Positions 1 through 5,381 of a stretch of 6,594 bases of DNA are shown one piece after another. The notes under the pieces are model-generated. The model worked only from the letters and a program-made list of their open reading frames with translations. It did not search any database and was not told the origin of the DNA. Source of the DNA: Methylocystis sp. (GTDB lineage: Bacteria; Pseudomonadota; Alphaproteobacteria; Rhizobiales; Beijerinckiaceae); assembly GCA_023253795.1 (NCBI GenBank), contig JALRFG010000109.1, forward strand, positions 1-6,594, in the 5' to 3' direction. Position 1 is the first letter of the stretch. The number at the start of each line of letters is the position of its first letter. The translations under genes and the position numbers were made by a program.

Positions 1-58
1 GTTATGACGCCGCATGCTTAGAATTTTCTTCAAATTTTAATTTCCAAAATTAACTGTT

Positions 59-75
59 TTCGCAATTATTACGAA
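59..75. promoter_or_regulatory. Near-perfect 17-bp palindrome, possible operator
   Basis: The sequence TTCGCAATTATTACGAA is an odd-centred palindrome in which seven of eight base pairs match; only C63 and A71 fail. It sits 16 bases upstream of the candidate -35 element at 92-97, where an activator or upstream-binding regulator could act. The AT-rich surroundings make chance palindromes more likely, so the call is tentative. I do not recognise the motif as belonging to a named regulator. Confidence 0.25.
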
Positions 76-91
76 CTTTATATGGATAAGC

Positions 92-120
92 TTGAGTTTG
101 CTTCGATGTTTGCTTAAAAT
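92..120 (+). promoter_or_regulatory. Sigma70-like promoter for the coiled-coil gene
   Basis: TTGAGT at 92-97 and TAAAAT at 115-120 are separated by exactly 17 bases. Both hexamers match the housekeeping consensus at most positions, and the pair lies in the AT-rich stretch directly before the gene at 160. Transcription would begin near 127, leaving a leader of about 30 bases that includes the ribosome binding site. This is by far the best promoter match I noticed on the plus strand of the window. The evidence is sequence only. Confidence 0.5.
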
Positions 121-146
121 TCCTTTAAAGGCGGGCGCTCTAACGC

Positions 147-154
147 GAGGGGAG
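147..154 (+). promoter_or_regulatory. Strong Shine-Dalgarno that fixes the start at 160
   Basis: GAGGGGAG ends five bases before the ATG at 160. It is the purine-rich complement of the 16S rRNA tail and supports the plus-strand reading over the longer antisense open frame covering 37-729. Confidence 0.7.
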
Positions 155-159
155 AAAAC

Positions 160-684
160 ATGCTTGCTTCCTTTTCGTCGATTGAAAGACAACGCGACGC
201 CGGCGCTGCCCCCAGGGATTCGCAAATCCTTCCCGGTGCGATTGATCAGCAAATTCTTGAAGCGGAACGCGCGCTGGAGCGTATGAAACGCGATCTTGTC
301 GTGGCGCAGGCCCGCGCCCAGCAGCAGGAGCAAAAACTGGCGGAAGCGCGCCGGCGGATGGAGCAATGGCGCTGGGTGAACGCCGTTAATGAGGGCGATC
401 CGGAGACGGTTCGTCTCGCTGCGGCTTCGCTTGCGGTCCAAACGCATGTCGTCGATGACGCCGTCAAAAGCAACGCTGCTGTTTCGGCGCATGTTGAGCG
501 TCTGCAAAACAGGGTTGAGCGGCAGTCCGCATTCTATTTTGATTTGCAAAGCCGCCGGCGCGCGAATGGCAATAGCGGGCGTCGGGAAGATCATGCGCTG
601 CAGGCGAAAGCCCCGGCCGCCAACCACCAATGGGCGCAAGAGTCTCAGCCTGGCGCGACAGACAAAATGGCGAAGGGGGCGTAA
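160..684 (+). CDS. Hypothetical coiled-coil protein, 174 residues
   Basis: I do not recognise the family. The predicted protein has a polar, probably disordered start (residues 1-27). A strongly helical, heptad-like charged segment (about 28-72) follows, rich in Glu, Arg, Gln and Ala and likely to form a coiled coil. A second helical stretch (about 80-132) contains LQNRVERQSAFYFDLQSRR, and the tail (133-174) is low in order and rich in Ala, Gln and Arg. No signal peptide or membrane segment is visible, so it is probably cytoplasmic. The start is supported by a strong ribosome binding site and a promoter-like pair upstream; the stop lies within a stem-loop. It is followed after 182 bases by the phospholipid acyltransferase on the same strand, but the gap argues against tight coupling. 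A structural or scaffold role is only a guess from the coiled coil. Confidence 0.72.
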   Translation: MLASFSSIERQRDAGAAPRDSQILPGAIDQQILEAERALERMKRDLVVAQARAQQQEQKLAEARRRMEQWRWVNAVNEGDPETVRLAAASLAVQTHVVDDAVKSNAAVSAHVERLQNRVERQSAFYFDLQSRRRANGNSGRREDHALQAKAPAANHQWAQESQPGATDKMAKGA

Positions 685-694
685 GCCCTTCGCC
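669..694 (+). terminator. Stem-loop over the stop codon, possible terminator
   Basis: GGCGAAGGG (669-677) pairs perfectly with CCCTTCGCC (686-694) around an eight-base loop that contains the TAA stop at 682-684. The stem is nine base pairs and GC-rich. No run of T follows, so it is not a textbook intrinsic terminator. It could be a T-less terminator, an mRNA-end stabiliser or chance. Confidence 0.35.
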
Positions 695-866
695 GCAACC
701 GGGTGCTGATCCGGCCAGACGAAAATCAATGATTCCGGTTACGTCGTCGCAGGGGATGGCGTATAGCCTTGAAGGAAAGCTCTGCATAACGGAGCCTTTT
801 TCCGGTTGCGGTCAACGCGGAAGGTCGACCGCAGTCTGATGACGCCACGCCTTCAAAGTCAGGTTC
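685..866 (+). other. Intergenic region before the acyltransferase gene
   Basis: This 182-base gap has no convincing gene. A 36-codon open frame (729-839) ends 27 bases before the next start but lacks a ribosome binding site. A possible hairpin pairs TGCGGTC (807-813) with GACCGCA (827-833) across 13 bases, 33 bases before the acyltransferase start. I see only poor promoter matches (for example TATAGC at 762-767 with no good -35), so the promoter of the following gene is unresolved. Confidence 0.5.
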
Positions 867-3800
867 ATGTCGCAATCGCTCCTTGCTTCGCGCCGTTTTG
901 CGCCGCTGTTTTTCCGCCAGTTGTTCGCCGCCTTCAATGACAACTTCGTCAAAAACGCCCTGGTGTTGCTGATCCTGTCGCGTCTGGGAGACGCGCAGGG
1001 CGCCGCATTAATTTCACTTGCCGGCGCTGTGCTGATTGCGCCGTTTTTTTTATTCTCGGCGCTGGGCGGCGAGCTGGCCGATAAATATGACAAAGCTTGG
1101 CTAACGCGTTGGCTAAGTGTGGCGGATTGCGGCGTCGCTCTTGTCGCGGCGGGCGGTTTTTTCTTCGCCAGCGTGTCGACGCTGTTTGTCGCTTTGTTCC
1201 TGTTCGGCGTCACCGGCGCGCTGTTTGGCCCGGCCAAATACGGCATTCTGCCGGATCATCTGACGCGCGAAGAATTGCCGAGCGGCAATGCGCTGGTTGA
1301 AAGCGCGACTTTTCTTGCGATTCTCACCGGCGCCATCGCTGGCGGCGTCGTCATGCAGCAGCATGGCGTTGAAATTTTTGTCGGCGGCGTCATTGTCGTC
1401 GCGCTGATGAGCGCCGCCTCTTCATGGCTTATTCCGGCAACGACGCCGGCTGCGCCGGATCTTGTCGTCAACCGTAATATTCTTGGCTCGACGTTCAGCC
1501 TTCTGGCGTTATTGCGGGCGGATCGAACATTGTGGCGACTCGCCGTCGTCACCAGCCTGTTCTGGCTTTTTGGTTCGGTGGCCATGTCGTTGATGCCGCC
1601 GCTTGTCACGCAAAGGCTGAATGGCGGCGATAGCGTCGTCACGGCGCATCTGGCGATTTTCGCGATCGCGATTGCGCTCGGCTCGGGACTCGCCGCTTTT
1701 CTGCTCAAAGGTCGCATCGTGCTGCTGCCGGCGGCGGCTGGCGCCGCGCTGGTGGCGGCGGCGTCCGGCGCATTAGCTTTAACGCTTTTCCACATGAGCC
1801 CATCGGCTGGAGGCGAACATCTGTCGCTTGCCGATTATTTCGCGCAACCGGTCGCCGTTCATATCGCATTCGATCTTGGGTTGCTGGCGGTCGCCGGCGG
1901 ATTAATGATCGTTCCCGCCTTCGCCGCGCTTCAATCTCTCAGCCCGCCAGCAGAGCGAGCGCGTCTGATCGCGGCGGTGAATATTCACAACGCTGCCTTT
2001 ATGGCGCTTGGCGGCGTTGCTGTCGCTGCGTTGCAGGGAGCGGGGCTATCATTAACGATGCTGTTGGCCGGCATGTCGGCGCTGGCGCTGGCGAGCGCGA
2101 TCTGGATCTTGAAACGCGTGGTCGCCAACCCTTTTCTTGACGCCCTGTCGATTTTCTTTCGCGCCTTTTATCGTCTGGAGACGAAAGGTCTGGAGAATTT
2201 CGACAGGGCGGGTCCCAATCCGATCATTGCGCTCAATCATGTGAGCTTTCTCGACGCCGGCGCGATCCTTTCGGTGTTGCCGCGACAGCCGGTGTTCGCT
2301 GTCGATCTCGCCATCTCGCAAAAATGGTGGGTCCGTCCCTTTCTGCATTTTGTGTGCGCCATTCCGCTCGACCCGACAAAACCGCTGGGAACCCGCACGC
2401 TTGTGAATGCGGTCAAAGATGGCGATCCGCTGGTGATTTTTCCGGAAGGCCGCCTCACTGTCACCGGCAGTTTGATGAAGGTCTATGACGGCGCGGGGCT
2501 GATCGCCGATAAGTCGAACGCTTTTGTCGTGCCGGTGCGGATCGAGGGACCGGAAGCGACGATGTTCTCGCGTCTGACGCCGGCGCAGGCGCCCCGTCGC
2601 TGGTTTCCCAAATTCACGCTCACCGCGCTGGAGCCGGTTCGTCTGCAGGTCGATGAACAATTGAAAGGCAAGGCGCGTCGTATCGCCGCCGGCGCGGCGC
2701 TGTATCAAATCATGTCGGAACTGGTGTTTCGTACGACGAAGATCGATGAAACGCTGTTTGACGCGCTTGCCGCCGCGGCGGTGAAGCAGGGTCTGTCACG
2801 CGTGGCGCTGGAAGATCCGACCAGCGGCCCGATGACGTATCGTGCGCTGCTCATCGGCGTGCGTGCGCTGGGCGAGAAAATCGCTGCGCTGGGTATAGCA
2901 GGCGATGCGATCGGCCTCATGCTGCCCAACGCCAATGTCGCCGGCGTCGCCGTCTTTGCGACAATATCGGCGGGACGTGCGCCGGCGATGATCAATTACA
3001 CCGCCGGCGCGGCGAACATTCTTTCCGGCTGTCGCGCCGCGCGGGTCGAGGTCATTCTCACTTCGCGCCTATTTATTGAAAAGGGACGGCTCGACAAGCT
3101 CGCCGAGGCGTTGGGCGAGAAGATCAGACTCGTTTATCTGGAGGATCTACGGTCAGAGATCAGCGGCGCTGATAAATTCAACGCCTGGCTGCGCATGCGT
3201 AAACCTGTGTTTGCGCGACGCCCGGATGATATGGCGGCGATTTTATTCACCTCCGGATCGGAAGGCGCGCCCAAGGGCGTTGCGCTTTCGCATCGTAATA
3301 TTCTCGCCAATTCCGCGCAGGCGGCGGCGCGCATCGACTTTGGCCGCACCGACAAGGTGTTCAATGTTCTGCCGGTATTTCACAGTCTTGGCCTCACCGT
3401 CGGTCTGATCCTGCCGTTGATTTCCGGCGTGCCGATTTATCTTTATCCCTCGCCGCTGCATTATCGCATCGTGCCGGAGCTGGTTTACGCCACCAATGCG
3501 ACGATCCTGTTTGGTACAGACACCTTCCTCGCCGGCTATGCGCGCGCCGCCCATGCTTATGATTTTCGGTCGATCCGTTATGTGCTCGCCGGCGCCGAGC
3601 CGGTACGTCAATCGACGCGTGAGGTCTGGCTCGAAAAATTCGGCGTGCGCATTCTCGAAGGTTATGGCGTCACCGAGACGGCGCCGGTGCTGGCGCTGAA
3701 TACGCCGATGTTCAATAAATTCGGCACAGTCGGCCGCTTGATGCCTGGCGTCGATTATCGGCTGGAGCCTGTGCCTGGCGTCGCGGAAGGCGGACGACTG

Positions 3801-4256
3801 CTGGTGCGCGGGCCCAACATTATGCTGGGCTATCTGAAAGAGGACAGACCCGGCGTCGTGCAGCCGCCGCCGGGTGGCTGGCATGACACCGGCGACATCG
3901 TCACCATCGACGCGCAGGGATTTGTCACCATTCAGGGACGCGCCAAGCGCTTCGCCAAGATTGGCGGCGAGATGGTGTCGCTCGCCGCCATCGAGCAATG
4001 CGCCGCCGAATTATGGCCGAATGAATTATCCGCGACGGCCGCTCTGCCCGATCCGCGCAAGGGCGAGCGCGTGATCCTTGTCACGCAGCACAAGAGCGCA
4101 GCGCGCAGCGATTTTATCGCCTATGCCCGCATGAAAGGTCTGTCGGAATTGATGATTCCGTCTGAAGTCATTGTCGTTGACCGGCTGCCGCTGCTGGGCT
4201 CGGGCAAGATCGATTTCGCTGGCGTGACAAAATTTGTGCGCGAACGCGCGGCGTAA
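867..4256 (+). CDS. aas: LplT-PlsC-acyl-ACP synthetase fusion (acyl-ACP:phospholipid O-acyltransferase)
   Basis: This 1129-residue inner-membrane protein should flip lysophospholipids inward and re-acylate them, recycling 2-acyl-glycerophosphoethanolamine. Residues 1 to about 418 form a major-facilitator transporter like LplT, with FNDNF at 23-27 and a loop motif GGELADKYDK at 67-76. Residues about 425-610 form a PlsC acyltransferase with the catalytic HX4D motif (H458, D463) and FPEGR at 525-529. Residues about 620-1129 form an AMP-binding ligase that makes acyl-ACP. It has the phosphate loop TSGSEGAPKG at 795-804, YGVTE at 933-937, TGD at 1008-1010 and the C-terminal catalytic lysine K1114 in GSGKID. 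All key residues are intact. In E. coli the same functions are split between adjacent genes lplT and aas; the fused form is known in alphaproteobacteria. An in-frame stop at 840 leaves this ATG as the first start. The upstream Shine-Dalgarno (AGG at 861-863) is weak and close. I infer substrate specificity from the family only. Confidence 0.95.
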   Translation: MSQSLLASRRFAPLFFRQLFAAFNDNFVKNALVLLILSRLGDAQGAALISLAGAVLIAPFFLFSALGGELADKYDKAWLTRWLSVADCGVALVAAGGFFFASVSTLFVALFLFGVTGALFGPAKYGILPDHLTREELPSGNALVESATFLAILTGAIAGGVVMQQHGVEIFVGGVIVVALMSAASSWLIPATTPAAPDLVVNRNILGSTFSLLALLRADRTLWRLAVVTSLFWLFGSVAMSLMPPLVTQRLNGGDSVVTAHLAIFAIAIALGSGLAAFLLKGRIVLLPAAAGAALVAAASGALALTLFHMSPSAGGEHLSLADYFAQPVAVHIAFDLGLLAVAGGLMIVPAFAALQSLSPPAERARLIAAVNIHNAAFMALGGVAVAALQGAGLSLTMLLAGMSALALASAIWILKRVVANPFLDALSIFFRAFYRLETKGLENFDRAGPNPIIALNHVSFLDAGAILSVLPRQPVFAVDLAISQKWWVRPFLHFVCAIPLDPTKPLGTRTLVNAVKDGDPLVIFPEGRLTVTGSLMKVYDGAGLIADKSNAFVVPVRIEGPEATMFSRLTPAQAPRRWFPKFTLTALEPVRLQVDEQLKGKARRIAAGAALYQIMSELVFRTTKIDETLFDALAAAAVKQGLSRVALEDPTSGPMTYRALLIGVRALGEKIAALGIAGDAIGLMLPNANVAGVAVFATISAGRAPAMINYTAGAANILSGCRAARVEVILTSRLFIEKGRLDKLAEALGEKIRLVYLEDLRSEISGADKFNAWLRMRKPVFARRPDDMAAILFTSGSEGAPKGVALSHRNILANSAQAAARIDFGRTDKVFNVLPVFHSLGLTVGLILPLISGVPIYLYPSPLHYRIVPELVYATNATILFGTDTFLAGYARAAHAYDFRSIRYVLAGAEPVRQSTREVWLEKFGVRILEGYGVTETAPVLALNTPMFNKFGTVGRLMPGVDYRLEPVPGVAEGGRLLVRGPNIMLGYLKEDRPGVVQPPPGGWHDTGDIVTIDAQGFVTIQGRAKRFAKIGGEMVSLAAIEQCAAELWPNELSATAALPDPRKGERVILVTQHKSAARSDFIAYARMKGLSELMIPSEVIVVDRLPLLGSGKIDFAGVTKFVRERAA

Positions 4257-4279
4257 CGCAAACCCTTCAACGACGCCCG
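4257..4279. other. Short convergent gap
   Basis: Only 23 bases separate the stop of the plus-strand acyltransferase gene from the stop of the minus-strand CHAD gene. I see no hairpin with a T-run on either strand, so transcripts probably overlap into the opposite gene or end by Rho. Confidence 0.6.
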
Positions 4280-5230
4280 TCACCAGAAGGTCTTGAGCAT
4301 TTTGAGCCGCTTTTCGCGTGCGCGCGCATGAGCGACGCCGTCACGCGCCGCATGGGCGAACCAGCCGCACGCAAAACCCGCGGTTAGCGCCGCTGATGCA
4401 TCGTCAGCGTGCAGGCGCGTTATCAGACGATTTGCCGCCGCCAGATCATTGTCGGCGCCAAGCGCATCCTGAAGTTCGGCGAGTCTATGTATGAAATCCC
4501 GCGCCGCGCGACGATGTTCGAACAGACTTTCGAAAAATTCGGCGGCATAACGCGCCTTTTTAAGTGCGATGCGCGCGGCATGTCGCTCTTCCGCCGTCCG
4601 GGTCGCAAGATGGCGGCTTTTCCGCAATACGCGTTTGCGAAGCCGGGCAAGGGCCGTTTTGGCGAAATCACGCGCTGAACCAGCCGTTTCGGCGCCTGGC
4701 GCCGCATGCCAGTCTCGCGTCGTCACGGCGTGGCGCAAGTCGTCCACGAAAATTGTCGTCGCTTCGTTTTGCAGCGTCTGGCGCGCCGTCTCATATCCTG
4801 CGTCACGATGGCGTTGCACGGCGGCGCGCAGCGTCGAAAGATCGGGCGCAGCTTCCGTCATCGCGCCGGGGCCGGCGTCAAGCATCTCCAGAAACACGTC
4901 GCCATCGCGCGCGGGTCCGAGCGCCGAGGCGATGGTTTTCGCCCGCGCCGCCGTCGTCGTCAGCGCAGCGCCGGCAAGCGCGGAACGAAACAGGCCGAGC
5001 GCGGCGCGCAGGCGTCGCAGCGCCACGCGCATCTGATGGACGCTCTCGATGGTTTCGGCTTTCGCGAAGATCGCCGCATTGGCGGTGAATTGATCGAGCG
5101 CGGCGAGCAGAATCCGGCTGGCGGCGTCCTCGATAGAATCGCTCACGGAAAGCCGCTGCGGCGTCGCGCGGACGCTGGTTATTCCAGTGGCTTCCGCGCA
5201 GCGGGCGGCGTTTGCTGTCTCCTGCGTCAT
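4280..5230 (-). CDS. Stand-alone CHAD-domain protein, probable polyphosphate binder
   Basis: The 316-residue protein is a helical, Arg/Ala-rich CHAD domain. CHAD proteins bind inorganic polyphosphate through basic surfaces, and some localise to polyphosphate granules. Characteristic blocks are HQMRVALRRLRA at 65-76, LGPARDGDVF at 104-113, the basic stretch RLRKRVLRKSRHLAT at 196-210, ARIALKKARYAAEFFE at 219-234 and LQDALGADND at 253-262. These form the two repeated helical halves expected of the family, with conserved His, Arg and Lys positions. Many relatives carry an N-terminal CYTH triphosphatase domain; here the first 30 residues are too short for one, so no enzymatic activity is evident. 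The ATG at 5230 is preceded by GAGGA (5238 to 5234) with a short three-base spacing. It is convergent with the acyltransferase gene and divergent from homospermidine synthase. Its exact cellular role is unknown. Confidence 0.93.
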   Translation of the reverse strand: MTQETANAARCAEATGITSVRATPQRLSVSDSIEDAASRILLAALDQFTANAAIFAKAETIESVHQMRVALRRLRAALGLFRSALAGAALTTTAARAKTIASALGPARDGDVFLEMLDAGPGAMTEAAPDLSTLRAAVQRHRDAGYETARQTLQNEATTIFVDDLRHAVTTRDWHAAPGAETAGSARDFAKTALARLRKRVLRKSRHLATRTAEERHAARIALKKARYAAEFFESLFEHRRAARDFIHRLAELQDALGADNDLAAANRLITRLHADDASAALTAGFACGWFAHAARDGVAHARAREKRLKMLKTFW

Positions 5231-5267
5231 CCATCCTCGCGCTGATGCGACGAGGAGAGTGCGGCGA

Positions 5268-5290
5268 GGCTGTTGTCATAATCAACAGCC
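5268..5290. promoter_or_regulatory. Perfect 8-bp inverted repeat, possible operator or leader hairpin
   Basis: GGCTGTTG (5268-5275) and CAACAGCC (5283-5290) are exact reverse complements separated by seven bases (TCATAAT). In DNA the spacing would suit a dimeric repressor. In RNA it would form a hairpin in the leader of the CHAD transcript if that transcript starts near 5312. It lies 37 bases upstream of the CHAD start and 91 bases upstream of the hss start. No T-run follows on either strand, which argues against a terminator. I do not recognise the motif. Confidence 0.4.
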
Positions 5291-5315
5291 GAAACCCCAA
5301 GCCGGGCGTCCGCAC

Positions 5316-5344
5316 TTGATTATAGGGCCGGCTCTTGCTTTATC
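5316..5344 (+). promoter_or_regulatory. Candidate promoter for homospermidine synthase
   Basis: TTGATT at 5316-5321 and TTTATC at 5339-5344 are 17 bases apart. The -35 matches the consensus in its first four bases; the -10 matches only three of six. The -35 overlaps the minus-strand TATAAT, so the two divergent promoters, if both real, could compete for polymerase. The leader would be about 30 bases long. Confidence 0.3.
5319..5324 (-). promoter_or_regulatory. Candidate -10 element for the CHAD gene
   Basis: Read on the minus strand these six bases are TATAAT, a perfect housekeeping -10 hexamer, in otherwise GC-rich sequence. No good -35 lies 16-18 bases upstream; the best is a poor CTGCGA. 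If used, transcription would begin near 5312 and give a leader of roughly 80 bases containing the inverted repeat at 5268-5290. Confidence 0.35.
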
Positions 5345-5367
5345 GCAGTGCAGCAAGACCCGCCCGC

Positions 5368-5373
5368 AGGAGA
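5368..5373 (+). promoter_or_regulatory. Ribosome binding site of hss
   Basis: AGGAGA is placed eight bases before the ATG at 5382. This well-formed site fixes the start, which also matches the expected beginning of the family (MSVWPVYGKITGP). Confidence 0.75.
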
Positions 5374-5381
5374 AGCGTCGA

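Larger units (their letters stand above)
1..159. other. AT-rich intergenic region upstream of the coiled-coil gene
   Basis: No convincing gene lies here. By hand count, bases 21-120 are 26% GC, far below the GC-rich genes that follow, which is typical of a promoter region. It contains a promoter-like pair at 92-120, a near-palindrome at 59-75, a weak AT inverted repeat (AATTTT at 33-38 with AAAATT at 46-51) and a strong ribosome binding site at 147-154. Composition turns more GC-rich at the extreme left (bases 1-18), so a neighbouring gene may end or begin there. Too little is visible to call it. Confidence 0.7.
5231..5381. other. Divergent intergenic region between the CHAD and hss genes
   Basis: This 151-base spacer must carry the promoters of both divergent genes. 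It contains the inverted repeat at 5268-5290, a perfect minus-strand TATAAT at 5324-5319, a plus-strand TTGATT at 5316-5321 that overlaps it, and a ribosome binding site on each side. No gene is seen here. Confidence 0.7.

Noticed and set aside
1..21. Possible end of an upstream gene (six codons then TAG at 19-21), or a minus-strand start codon at 15-13 running off the left edge
   Set aside because: The higher GC of the first 18 bases hints at coding sequence, but too few bases are visible to choose a strand or frame.
33..51. AATTTT / AAAATT inverted repeat as a terminator of an upstream gene
   Set aside because: The stem is only six A-T pairs and would be too weak; such repeats are common by chance in AT-rich DNA.
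37..729. A 230-codon open frame on the minus strand, opposite the coiled-coil gene
   Set aside because: It is longer than the plus-strand gene but Arg-rich and low in recognisable structure. The plus strand has the promoter, the strong ribosome binding site and a coherent helical protein.
729..839. A 36-codon open frame as a leader peptide for the acyltransferase gene
   Set aside because: No ribosome binding site precedes the ATG and there is no run of regulatory codons; a frame this short is expected by chance.
3742..3783. A 12-base direct repeat (TGCCTGGCGTCG at 3742-3753 and 3772-3783)
   Set aside because: Both copies encode PGV in the ligase domain in the same frame. It looks like codon-level coincidence or a small old duplication within an intact domain, not a functional repeat.
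3243..3998. A 251-codon minus-strand open frame inside the acyltransferase gene (and a similar 218-codon one at 2052-2708)
   Set aside because: They lie wholly antisense to intact AMP-binding and PlsC domains, and their products are Arg/His-rich without domain motifs. This is the expected shadow in GC-rich coding DNA.
4564..5245. Several plus-strand open frames opposite the CHAD gene
   Set aside because: They are Arg/Ser/Ala-rich shadows; the minus-strand CHAD frame carries all recognisable family motifs.
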